Source: Nautilus pompilius (lineage: Eukaryota > Mollusca > Cephalopoda > Nautilida > Nautilidae). From it: DNA of 64,000 nucleotides. Under the pieces are notes generated by a model, which saw nothing but the letters and a program-made list of their open reading frames with translations, was not told where the DNA came from and made no database searches. The stretch covers positions 212,501-276,500 of the forward strand of contig JACATO010000968.1 in assembly GCA_018389105.1 (NCBI GenBank). Reading direction: 5' to 3'. Each line of letters opens with the position of its first letter. Position 1 is the first letter of the stretch. Of this stretch, positions 27,820-38,999 are shown in pieces. A program made the position numbers and the translations under genes.

Positions 27820-29130
27820 TAGAGATAATTATGGAAACACACAAAACATATGCAAAACAAATGAGTAATTGCAATTGAAAGACGTATTTATTACATACAA
27901 ATGCATTATTACAAAAATATACAATAAATGAATAAGTTGTACAGTACATTCGTGTTTGGAATGGGCCCTTTGTTTCATATAGAGCATAGCACCTTGATTC
28001 CATGTTACCATCAACGTATGACTGTGGAATGTTATTCTAAATACCCTGAAGCACTTTTCACAATTCATCTACATTTTTTGGTTTAAGTCTGACTTTCTCA
28101 GTAGCAATATTAAGTCCATATAACCTCGAGTATGCTCATTTTACGACTCTGTCCAGGCTTAGACATCTTTGTGAGTGTTCCTTCAGCCTCCATAAGTTTC
28201 AGATAGCTTCCCACCACATTGGCTGTATGCTTAGGTTAATTCTCATGTTTGAAGATGAATCCCCGATCAATGAGATGTCTTCCTGAGGGAAAGCCATGAT
28301 TGATGAAAACCTGCCTGTACTTGTCAGCAGTCAGTATACATTTGATTGTATGTAAATCTCTGAACCCCTTGGCTGATACGCAGCTCCACACTCGTAATAT
28401 TGATCTACCTTTCTGCTTCCGTCTAGCTGATGTTCGTTGACTGCTCTACCGCTTCCTAGTCCGCTTTCCAACAAACTGCTGTTGCAGACTCCTCTGTAAG
28501 GAGCTTCTTCCAGGTTTGGTCATCTCACGTTTTCATTTCTGCTGCCCATTTCCGACGTGCAGTTAGGTTACTCTCCCTAACAAAGGTGTTCAGGCAGCTA
28601 CACATCCATTGAGACAGCCACTAACACCCGCACTTCCAGCAAGATCTTTTGTATGACCTCTATTTTTTTTTATCACGTAGAGAGGAAAATACCCTGAGTT
28701 ACTTAACACTACTTTTTGTAGAGTTATGGCTCCCCCCTTGACCGCGGCTATTGTCACCAATACTGGTTTGGCGTATCCTCCTCAGAGTCTTGCAGACAGC
28801 TCCTTCTAAAACATGAAGTCAGGGTACAGTCTGTCACAAAGATCACAGACTTCAGTAGTTAAGACGTTTATTTCTTTAAGCTTTTAATGTGCTATTTCAT
28901 TCTTAGAAACCATAGTATTCACCACACATTCACCTCATTACAATGATATCACTGCCTATACTTTAATAGTCCTACAGGTGTGTCACTTTCTGGTTGCTTG
29001 CATGCCAACCAATCACAGTGCAGTGTGTCAACACGTGACTCCACTATGGATTCATTTAATTTGTTTACACAAGAGAAGTGATTTATCACATGTTATTTCT
29101 ATTTTATAAGGTTTTTTTCCTTGTTTCCTT
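27820..29130 (-). mobile_element. Tc1-like DNA transposon relic
   Basis: Approximate limits of a decayed Tc1/mariner-superfamily element, set by the transposase relic within it and by loosely similar inverted ends near 27830 and 29120 (both contain a GGAAACA-type block in opposite orientation). The terminal repeats are too diverged to fix the exact TA target sites, so both limits are estimates. Confidence 0.6.
27960..28840 (-). pseudogene. Tc1-like transposase pseudogene (DD34E type)
   Basis: Minus-strand reading gives the Tc1 catalytic domain in order. LTARRKWAAEM (about 28570-28540) matches the N-A-R-x-x-WA block and is followed by TWKKLLTEES, where the family has W-x-x-V-x-x-SDE, so the first catalytic Asp is lost. 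VWSCVSAKGF (about 28398-28366) matches the VWGC-S block, then DLHTIKCILTADKYRQV and HGFPSGRHLIDRGFIF follow. KHEN-stop-PKHTAN (28252-28219) replaces the usual QHDNDPKHTA, so the second catalytic Asp is also lost and a stop sits beside it. The third block, where the family has SPDLN-x-IE-x-xW, reads QSRKMSILEVIW (28137-28111) and keeps its Glu. Several stops and a shift make it non-functional. Confidence 0.82.
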
Positions 29131-30559
29131 ATGCAAATGAATATATCAGAATCTCAGAATTCTTCTTCAGACGTAGGTCTAAAATAATTAATAACATCAC
29201 AGGCTGATCATGTAATGTTGCAAGCAGTATTACCTCGACAGTTTATGGTTTGCCTCAGTTAACCGGTTCTGGAACTACTCGGAATATTCCGGCAGTCGAG
29301 CAAGCCCTGAAAGAACCTAAGCAGTGATCCGGGTTGACGCCCTCCTCACTTGCTATCTTTCCTTTGATGTTAATCTTTTCTCGGAAAATAACTGCTAAAC
29401 CAGAGTCCTTTTTATCCTTATGTTTTACTCTTGCAGAACAAAAATTTACGATAGCACTCCGTGAATCGGCACCAACTCGTCTCTGACATCATAATGATAT
29501 TTTATATCGTCTTAATGCTTCAGATTGTTTCTGAAGAGCGGATTTTGTGTGGCTCCAAGAGCACAGAAATCACTCGTGGTTGGCAGTTATGGTGACATCG
29601 CGTCACCAGCTGCTCACGAGAGAAGCTCGCGCGCCTCCCAGCTCGTGTAAAGTAAGAAAAATATTTTGCAAACAACCGATTACTGCATCAAATGGTTGTA
29701 AATAATAATAAAGCAAGCAGAGTTCTTAGATTCAGCAAGCAAAGTATTGTTTTTGTTTGTCATTAACTTACAATTCATCTCCAACCTTCCTTCTAACTTA
29801 CAAGAGTAGAAATTATTATTTTAGAGAATAAAATTTGGAAAATGGGTATAGTCTTTACACGGATGTGTCACCTTTGTTTAAGTGAAGCATTAGATTACTG
29901 TCTCCTAAGTCGTGCTCACATATGCTACACCTTTATAGTCAACCCGATTACGTCATCAAAGGTCATTTCGATTTACTAAGTGCAGTCATATACGTGACTA
30001 CTACAAAGGTTCAAACACTTGTTTAAGTTTTTTTTGTTGTTGGTTTCTATGGCTTTACGCATTCCTTTTATCAAATCGATATTCTTTAATCAAAATAATA
30101 CTGCAAAGTATTAATTTATTTAAGTTTACTGCTTCATTACTCAATCGTTCATTAACAGTACGAAGGTCACGCGAATATGAAAACATATTTTAATTGGCTT
30201 TGTTATGCTAAACATGCATTCCTGCACACCGTGTAACACAATGTCTCATTTCGTTGCCATTTTATAATGAAAAATATTTCCCAGTGTCGCTGACGGGGAC
30301 GGTAGCCAAAAGATGTCTGTCATTTTTACTTAAAAAAATATAGTATATCACCTTTACTACCGTTAAAAATTAAAACAATTAACTTTCATGCGACTTTCAT
30401 CGGACAAAACTTACGTAAGCGACGTAATATAAGTATAAAGAAGATTTTAGACTGCAATATGTGCACCAGACAGTTAGAGAAAGAGATGCAGTTTATACTG
30501 CTCATAAACCGAACATCTTTATTTCTGCGTACGGCTATAACATCGGAAACATCGGAGTT
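29131..30559. other. Non-coding stretch
   Basis: No coding signal is recognised. A perfect inverted repeat GGTGAC-5-GTCACC lies at 29591-29607. Confidence 0.5.
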
Positions 30560-30900
30560 CAGTGCTGATGAAAACCCGGACCAGCTTTCATTCGCGCCGC
30601 AGAATCGATCTGGGGGAAGCAAATTGACCGAGCAGAGTTCCTCTGCGTTATCCGGGCAAAGATTCCTCCACTCGCGCACGAGCCGAATACCACCGATCCT
30701 TTTCCGGAGGAAAATAAACCTACTAGAATAACCGATTGGGTTGCAGGACGAAACCGAACAACCGGGGAGTAACGCGCGCGTAGTAATACATCGGTAAAGA
30801 AATCGCGAGATTCACTGTGCAGCTGACGAGACGCCAAACGCGGCCTGGTTCCAGCGAGGTTCGAAGCTCGGACGTTACCATGACGACGCCAATCCATCAA
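30560..30900. other. CpG-rich patch
   Basis: About 340 bases with many CG dinucleotides. Both strands happen to have open frames of 90-120 codons here (plus strand 30459-30731, minus strand 30559-30924 and 30386-30679). I recognise no domain in any of them, and stop codons are simply rarer in this composition. A T-arm-like GTTCGAAG hairpin at about 30853-30872 has no matching D or anticodon arm. Confidence 0.35.
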
Positions 30901-31557
30901 TCCATTTATATTTAAATGAACCAATAAAGCAGTTTATCAAAAAGTTGTTCATGTTTTATGGGCAAAAATAACTTTTAATTGCTTTCTAATTTCTTATTAT
31001 GACCTATAGTTTATTTTCTAAACGATGAAGGTGTCCAGCATTACCTGTAGACAGAAAGAACTTTATGGCCAAAACACACCTGGAGAATGTTTGTCTATAA
31101 TTACCAGCGATCATATGCTTAAGACAAACGAAAGTAACGAAGTGGTCAAAATTATTACATTACCATACGTTTTCACACAAAACAATGACCGTCTCTTGTG
31201 TTAAATTTTACAAATACATTTTATTTTAAAGATAATAATCCATACTTTCGCTCTAATTAATTTATACTATGCAAAATCTGAGATATTTCATTAGCGATCC
31301 AAAAAAAATGTGGCTGCCAGTGTGCAAAACATAAAAAAAATTGCTTTTGGATTTGGCTCTTCCATCAGCGGGATATAGTAGTATGTAGCGCAATCGATCG
31401 TTATGGTGGCAACCCAGGTGGCCCGACGGATCTTGGCCGTATTTTGGCGTCTATCTGGTGACAGTTTTCTCTCCCATCTTCTCTACCGGCTCCTTCCATG
31501 CAGATTTCTTTCCATTTCAATCAGAAAAGTTCTAGCAGTTTTTTTTCTTTTTTTGTG

Positions 31558-31569
31558 CGCGCATGCGCA
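31558..31569. promoter_or_regulatory. NRF-1/ewg-type palindromic site
   Basis: CGCGCATGCGCA matches the NRF-1 consensus YGCGCAYGCGCR at every position. In animals such sites are concentrated in CpG-type promoters close to transcription starts. It is followed by about 60 bases of CG-rich DNA. An exon-like island lies 1.4 kb downstream on the plus strand. Confidence 0.4.
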
Positions 31570-32128
31570 GAGCGTCCTTACGTTAGGCATCACGCACTCC
31601 GCGCACCCGCTACCACAAACAAGCGTAAAACTTTCACCGCCCGCTGACTTTATGCGTGCAGAAGATTCGTCACTAGTTTAAAAATAAAGCAAACGCGTTT
31701 GATCTAGCTGGATTCTCTTCTTTTGCCTGGAAAACTGAAAAGAACGAGTCAGTTTATGGCTTCAGAGTAATGTATAAAAGTTTTCGTGAATTGGACGTTT
31801 GTCGTAAAACCCAGACCAACTGACGGCAGGTGGAAAGTTGTGTTGTTGTTTTTAACACACCCTCTTATGCTCGCGTCGAGATTCTTCGAAAAAATATATC
31901 ATTTTGACTTTTATAGGCAGTTAACGTATAACTATTGTATCGTACGAAAACTGCTTATTAAAAGACAAGGATTACTCCTATAAACTTCCTTGTTAAAATA
32001 AGATTCGTTTAATTATTTCTAAATTATTTATTTTTTATTTACCAAGGCTTCACCAGTACTGGTAACGGAAAAGATACTAAAATAGTATTTAAGAGAGGAG
32101 AAAGATGACAAGACAGCAACAACAACCA

Positions 32129-32202
32129 AGAGAGAGAGAGGAGAGAGGAGAGAGAGAGAGATAGATGATGATGTCATTACAGAAAGAAAGAGATGTTGTC
32201 AC

Positions 32203-32238
<36 letters not shown>

Positions 32239-32277
32239 TGATGATGTGTCATTACAGAAAGAAAGAGATGTTGTCAC

Positions 32278-32321
<44 letters not shown>

Positions 32322-32348
32322 GTCACTACAGAGAGAGAGAGAGGGAGA
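32129..32348 (+). repeat. GA-rich compound satellite
   Basis: GA dinucleotide runs alternate with a conserved core. The core GATG(TT/A/AT)GTCAYTACAG occurs at 32167-32182, 32192-32207, 32240-32257, 32267-32282 and, partly, 32316-32331. The first four form two tandem copies of a roughly 75-base unit. The open frames over this region are Arg/Glu artefacts. The same core recurs in the satellite at 62.8 kb in the opposite orientation. Confidence 0.9.
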
Positions 32349-32953
32349 GAAGAAGAAGAAATGACGTACGGTTAGTGGACGATTTTTCTTTAAAAAAAGA
32401 TTGTTTTGTTTTAAATATTTTCCCTAGCAGCTGACCGTTATCTGGCAGACGGTTTTCATTTGCGGAGATTTGTCAACGTCGTTTGGCTTGTTTCTACTAT
32501 GAATGTTGTTTTGCGAGAAAGCACGTTTGCTTTGAATTGCTGCTGATAAAAGGAGAGAAAGATAACCAAGCTGGTAGAAATTCAGATAACTGCTATTTTG
32601 AATATCTTGAACACGCTAAGACAAGTTATTTAAAAACTGAAACAACACGATTGCAATGTTTCAAGGTAACCTGGATCCATTAATTATCAACCGAACAAAC
32701 AAATCTCAAAAGAAAGAAGACAAGAATAAACATGGTTAAATAAAAATTGGAAAAATATTAAATATACAAATTAATTGCAGAAATAAAGAGAAGCACAGAA
32801 GAGTCCTATTATTGTTTGTTAGCGAGCTGAGATGTTTGATAAACAGATTCTAAAATTTTAAGTTGGAAATCCGAAGAAGAAATGTCCACTATTTTGTCGT
32901 CAGTTAAAATAAGTTGACGGTTGTAATTAAAACAGTGTTCTTCTGTTATACAG

Positions 32954-33033
32954 GTGCGACGTTAACCCTATGTGGACTACCGGATGGCGATCTTGCCAAC
33001 ATGGATGGCCTGACATGACCGACACTGTTCATA
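32954..33033 (+). other. Candidate 80-base exon
   Basis: A more G+C-rich island sits between a good acceptor (pyrimidine-rich stretch ending TTATACAG at 32953) and a donor GTAAGC at 33034. One frame is open through it and includes CDVNPMWTTGWRSC followed by QHGWPDMTDTVH; an ATG lies at codon 6 of that frame. I recognise no protein family. It may be a coding exon, a 5' UTR exon, or chance. Confidence 0.25.
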
Positions 33034-33049
33034 GTAAGCTACGAACGAT

Positions 33050-36000
33050 CTCTCTGGGTAGAAGAATACGGTCGTTAAACAAGAAATAATTAATTATTAC
33101 TTAAACTTGAACGGAACTTCAACAAATGAAATAAAAAAAGCAAAAAAATTCGTTAATTATAAAGGGAGTAGTCGAATTTACAACCTTTTTTTAAACACTG
33201 TTCAGGTGATTAAAGAGGATACAGTCTTGATAGCACTTTACTCACATTCTTATTATTAATATGCATTGGAAAACCGTTAGTCTACAACATTCTTTTTTTA
33301 AAAAGTACACCTTAAATAATAAAAAAAAGAATAAACAGATTTTGTAAGTTCTGTAAAACAAAATATAAACAAAGTTACATTTATATGAAGATTAGATGAA
33401 ACAGTCCCATCATTAAATGTAGGTTTATGGAGAACAAAAACACCGGTCATATAATTATCACTGGAGCTGCAGAGGATATCAAAGAATGACCTGTTTGTTT
33501 TTGTTACAATTTAGATATATTAATGCCCAGTTTTTTTTATTAATAAGAAAAAAAAATCAAAACAGTTTTTTTTAAATGTGTATTTAACTTGCTTAAAACT
33601 GTGATTTAAAGCTAAAGATGACTTCTCAGTAACCTGACCTCCCAGAAATGATTGATTTATGTTTTATAAGTTACTTAATTTTGCATAATTTTAGTATTTT
33701 CTGTAGACAAATAAACTGACACCCTGCAATACCATTACCTTTTCTGTTAAGCCAAAATTAAAATTTTTAAAAACTTTTTGTGTATATATATATAATTATG
33801 TACGTACTAACTTATGTCAGTAAATTTGGATCGCAAAGATAATTAATGTAGATTTTGATTTAAATAGGTTTTAGAAGTAGCATAGATGTCATTACCTTCT
33901 AAAGACGGTATTAAGTCTATCTTTATTATGCCATATTTTAAGTAGACAAATTATTTACGTTTGTGACTTACTACTGATAATTTAGTAATTTTAATGGCAT
34001 TAAGAGCAAAACTCTGGAAATTCCAGTCTATGTTCACAAAGATTCGGCTACAAGACGAGGCCAATCTTAACTTTAAAACTTGTATTTTCATTTTTATCCC
34101 TTTAATAGTTGAAAAACAATTTTGCTTAATTATCGTAAGATTGGATATATATGTAAGTTATACGAGAAAAATTTCAAAATTTGAAGAAAACAGAGAATTA
34201 CCTGATGTTTTTAAACAACAGGTGTTTTTCACAAAGTAAAATTGCATTTTTAACATAACAGAGCAAAATAAACTGTTCATATGAAATCTGTACTCGTCTT
34301 CCTTAATATAGCAGTTTGTCGCGTTTGCAGTTTTGTGCTCACTAAAAATATATTATTTCAATAAAGGAATTCATAAATAAAACAAAAACTTAGCTAAACA
34401 TTAATTATGGTTAATTAAACTAAGAAAAAAACAAAAGCAGAATTTATTTCGGCGATGCAATAACTATGGCCGTTAATGTATTTCTTTTCTTTTATGTAAT
34501 ACTACGAGAGAAAGGAAATTATGATAAAATATTAATTAAAATAATAAACAAATAAACAAAAATTAATACATTTTTCCAGATACTAAAACGACGGGCTGAA
34601 GTTGTTGGCAGTTCGAACCGACGTTTTCGATAAATGAGAACATCAGCAGACATGCACCATGTAAAGAAAACTTGAGTTTATGTAAATATATACAAAAAAT
34701 GTTCAAAATCTGTTTCAACATTTAACCTCTGTAATACAGTTTACTCTTGCGCATACGCAGACAAATTAACAACGACACGATCCATAGAAGAAGAAGATGG
34801 AGAGGAAGTTCATGCAAGTAAAATGAAAATATTTTCTGTTACTTTAAAGACAATTTTGTGCCTACTTAAGACAAATATGTTTGCTTTGTTCAGAGTTCAG
34901 ATCAGCTTTATACAGGTTTACCCAGGGCCGCAATAGATGAAACGACAGAAAATCTCGGATAACTCTCTTAAAGAGCAGCTTTAAAATAAAACACACTTTT
35001 GTAGAAAAAAAATATTTTTAAAAGAATCACGACCATGAAAACAGGGGTTTCATTAAAAGTAACTGATAGCTTTTATAATAAACATGTACACAGAGATTCC
35101 ATAGAAAAAAAAAATTTCAGATAGTATTACGATGTTATTTATCTTTCAGATGGATTTCCACTCCCTCGGAAAAAGTCAGCTTCTAAATATCAGCTGCATG
35201 ACATCTACTGTGAAGTATCAGCTACATTTAATTAAAAAGTGATGAACTGCCAGATAGCGCCATTACGTAGATGACGAGGGCTAAGTCTGTCCAAATCTCT
35301 CTACTCCAGTAATTTTGTTGTTGCTGAACTGAAAATCTTAAAGCTTCATGGCAAAATACACCTTTTTAAAGATGTAATTAGCTCAACATATATTAGTTAC
35401 ATTATTTATTAAATCATAATAAATTTTAGAAATTATGATCAATTAATTAATTAACTAAATCGTTAAGTATAGTTCTCCGAAGATATCAGATCTGGAAGCA
35501 GATTCCGGTTCAAGACGTCTGGCTTATTTGCTAGAATTCTATTCAGAAGCAGTGTTGCTGTTCATGGTAAGAAATTCGGAAAAAATGAATTATTCTGAAA
35601 ACTGAAAAATCTAGTAGTGATGAGAATCAATTCGTGAAGAGTATTAATTTTGATAAAGAAGTCGATAAGTTCTGGGAACACACAAAATAAACTAAAACTT
35701 CTCATTTTGAGCCATACTAGAAGTCTAATAAAACTCTGTTGAAGAGTCTCAGGTCGAAAATCATTTTCCATTATTTATTACTTAAATTTCCATTAAATTT
35801 ATTAATTGGCGTTATTATTATTTTTTATCGTTTATTACTTTTATTTAAACAAATATTTAAATTATATTTTTTTAAAAATTATCGGATTTTTTTGGTTGAT
35901 CGACAAATTTTCTAATTCATTTAAAAACAGTAGAAAACTAGAAAAAATTTTTAGTTTTGAATTTTTCATGCTGATTGATTAACAAAAGTATTCTACCCTC

Positions 36001-37860
36001 TCCGACAAATACTAAAAGAGGCTGCCATTACTCTGATAAACTGTGAGAAATTAATTGATTTATTTATTTTAATTCTAAAGAAGATAATGCCTTTTAAATT
36101 CTAAATATGGTAAAGGCCAACTCTTCGATAGCTATTAAGACAAATAGGTAATTATACTTTGCAATAGTAACTATGTAAAATAGTATATGCTATTTGTGTG
36201 TGTGTGGGTCCTACATCAGTGGGTACTGACCGTCGCTTGCATTTGCATCAAAGTACCCCGTAAAATAGAATACATTAAATATACTATACTAGATCTAGGT
36301 TTCATAACAATTTACATTTTTAATTTTTATGCATAATTTTCATTATTTAATCTTACGACCTAATTTTTATATTAAAAAGTAAAAACTGGTTAAATTGATA
36401 GACATCACTAGGATTCAATTGGTCGACCTACGCATTTTTACAACTTTGACAACGACTGACAGTTAATCTAACTCACAATAGTTTTGATTCTAGGGTATTT
36501 TAAAATTCTTTTTAGTAGGTTAGTTCATGTGTAGGTCCCATTCTTAAGTTGTTTCCCGGGAAATATGGCCATGCGCCAGTTATCAACATAGTGATCCAGA
36601 TATTGGTGCAGCTAAATTTCAGATTTCTTTACTGTTTAGATTTATATTATCAGCTGAAACCTTTTAAACAACATTTATTAAACTATCATCAATGTACCTC
36701 TTAGTTGTGGCCTCATTATTGTTAGTTGGATCACCTAGGTAAGTTATTTGATCAAAATTCATATTACCTGTGTAACGATTGTTGCTTACTTCATCACCAT
36801 ACAAAATATATTTAGCCTATGTTGTACTGTTCTATAGCTCATTCTTTAACTTTTTAAAAACATCATTTTACTTAATACATAGAATTATTAACCGAAACTA
36901 AATTTAAAACTCAAAATTCTGTTTTATTATTTTTACCAGGATTCTGTCTGATATAATACCTCTAAAATATTAAAAAATTTTGCCGTATTTTTAATATTAA
37001 AATTGTGTAATGATTTTGTTGTTTAACATTCAAAGAGTGCACCCAGTTATTGAGATATTTCTAAAGAGGAATTTGGTCTAAATAAACCTGTAGTCAAATA
37101 TATATTTTTTTCTTTACGTATTTAAAACTTAAGTGTAAATGTTTTGCTTTAGTATATTAATACTTACAGCTGCAATATTTTAAAACCAACATATCTACTT
37201 TTTTCAGTTTTAAAACAAATTTATTCTGCAACTTTTCCCCACAATCATTAGCTAATCCTTAAAACAATTGCGACTGTTGAATCCAAAGATTTTATAATAG
37301 ATTTTAAAATATTCATTAGAGTTGGTAAAATAGACCTTAGAAATTTGTCAATTTTCATTAAATCTAAAAAAAAAAAAAACTTATTTGTTTGGAATATTTT
37401 CATAACACCATAAGTTTTGTCAAATTTTTCCATAGACAAAACCACTCCAGAAAATAGTGTAAACAGAAGTCGACATTTGTCTCATTTGCGACATATTAAC
37501 TTTTAGAACAAAATCTTGACTTTGTCACCTGTATATTTTTCATCTTGGAATAGAAACAACAAAATGACAATTTAATTAATCTTTATTCAATGTCACAGTA
37601 ACTCAAACATTGCTCTTATCAATTCTAGCTTTTGATGTTCCCTAAAAAAAAAACAATGCGAAATATACCTCATTTATTAAAAAAATTATAAATAATAATA
37701 AAAACGTTCAATTTATTGCAACCTGATTGAATATTTAAACTTTATCAGACAGAGCAACTGCAAAGACTTGAGAGTTTGCAAGAAAATTTTGTTAATTTGG
37801 AGAAGTTATATATCGTTTTGTAGTGTGTGCTTCGACATACATTATGCATAACCTACCTTT
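33050..37860. other. AT-rich non-coding stretch
   Basis: Very AT-rich with many short A and T tracts and small AT repeats (for example near 33783). A weak exon candidate lies at 35473-35566. No conserved protein motif is otherwise seen. Confidence 0.55.
35459..35605 (+). other. Candidate exon or short coding remnant
   Basis: A 48-codon open frame between stops with protein-like composition, including the segment DLEADSGSRRLAYLLEFYSE followed by AVLLFM. It coincides with a possible acceptor (AG at 35471-35472) and a donor ATG|GTAAGA at 35567. No start codon begins the frame and no family is recognised. It could be an exon, a transposon fragment or chance. Confidence 0.2.
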
Positions 37861-37869
37861 TTAAAAATC

Positions 37870-38986
37870 ATAAAATGGATATTCGTTTCAGAGTTCTGAG
37901 TGAAGCGTGGATATAATCGTTTTTTGTGTCATTTTGCTTCACGAGTTAAAATGAGGTCAAAAGCTAGCGGAGCAACTCGTAACATTAAGCAGGCATGGGG
38001 CGAGGACACAGCAAATGAACGCACGGTACGACGATGGTTTGCAAAGTTTGGATCAGAAGATGTGAACCTCAAAGACAAGGAACTTAGAGGACGTCCTTCC
38101 AGCTGTGATGACGACCGTCTGAAAGTTTCAGTTGAAGCCGATTCAAGAAAAGTAATGATATAAATTGTTGGAGAACTCGACGAAAACATTGCAACTGTAT
38201 CCCGGCATCTTGACTCAATCGGCCGGGTGAAAAAGCTTGACAAGTGGTTGCCTCATGAGTTGAATGAACAATAAAATCGTCAATTGGAGATCTGCTCTTC
38301 GATTTTCAGAAGAAACAAAAAATAGCTATTTCTTGACCCAATCATTACGTGTGGTGAAAAATGGATCTTTTACGACAATCACAAACGATCAGCACAGTGG
38401 CTTGACAGAGGCAAGGCGCCTAACCACATTCCAAAATTCCAGCCTCCACCAAAAGAAGGTCTTGTCACTCTGTCTGGTGGACTGCAACTGGTGCCATCCA
38501 CTATAAGCTCTTGCAACCTGTCGAAACCATCACAGCTGAAAGGTGTCATGAATTAAACGTTGTTCATCAGAAATTCTCCCGACGACAGCCGGGAATCGAA
38601 GAGGCCCAATCCTGATCCATGACGATGCTCGTCCTCATGTTGTAAAAGTGACTCTTCAGAAACTGAACACATTAGGGTACAAATTTCTCCCTCACCCAGC
38701 CCATTCACCAGACCTTTCTCTCACAGACTACCACCTTTTCAAACACCTCGACAGCTTCATCCGTATGAAATCCGTCTCCAACCAAGCAGCAATTGAAACT
38801 GCCTTCCAACAGTTTATCGATCCAGAAATCCAGTTTTTAAAATGGTATAAATACGCTTGTAACTCGTTGGCAGAAGTGTGTTGATTGTAATGGAACTTAC
38901 TTTGATCAATAAACTCTACGTTCAGTAACAATATGGATTCTAATTTTTGCGGTAAAAAAACAGACCACTTTTGTAACGACTTGATA
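37870..38986 (+). mobile_element. mariner transposon relic (SETMAR/Hsmar1-like)
   Basis: A mariner-family DNA transposon covering most of a transposase gene. The right end is placed where the 3' untranslated tail meets TTGATA at 38981-38986, with TA as the expected target dinucleotide. I found no convincing matching left inverted repeat. A weak candidate starts at 37617 (TATCAA then divergence), so the left limit is set at the start of recognisable coding sequence. Confidence 0.85.
37875..38883 (+). pseudogene. mariner transposase pseudogene
   Basis: The element encoded a cut-and-paste DNA transposase of the D,D34D mariner type. The N-terminal helix-turn-helix part is clear: ATRNIKQAWGEDTANERTVR, then RWFAKF and RGRPSS (about 37970-38105). 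The linker block ATVSRHLDSIGRVKKLDKWL follows a stop and a shift (38195-38248). The catalytic domain shows ITCGEKWIFYDN (about 38345-38380), where the family has TCDEKW, so the first catalytic Asp is Gly. Further on are LIHDDARPHV (about 38612-38641), which keeps the second Asp, and HSPDLSLTDYH (about 38703-38735), which keeps the third. The end GRSVLIVMEL corresponds in another frame to the W-x-KC-D-C-NG tail. At least one in-frame stop (38161) and several shifts break it, so it cannot be active. Confidence 0.93.
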
Positions 38987-38999
38987 GAATGCAATCATG

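Noticed and set aside
30850..30875. tRNA T-arm-like sequence with GTTCGAAG
   Set aside because: No matching A box, anticodon arm or acceptor stem upstream within tRNA distance.
30559..30924. 121-codon minus-strand frame in a CpG-rich patch
   Set aside because: No domain recognised, overlaps equally long frames on the other strand, and stop codons are rare in this composition.
32165..32434. Arg/Glu-rich open frames on the plus strand
   Set aside because: Produced by the GA satellite; two frames of the same repeat are open at once, which a real gene would not need.
34600..34625. AGTTCGAACC, possible B box of a tRNA or SINE
   Set aside because: The flanking bases do not form a T stem on either strand and no A box precedes it.
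37617..37650. Left inverted repeat of the mariner
   Set aside because: Only the first six to nine bases resemble the right end; the similarity then disappears, so it could be chance.
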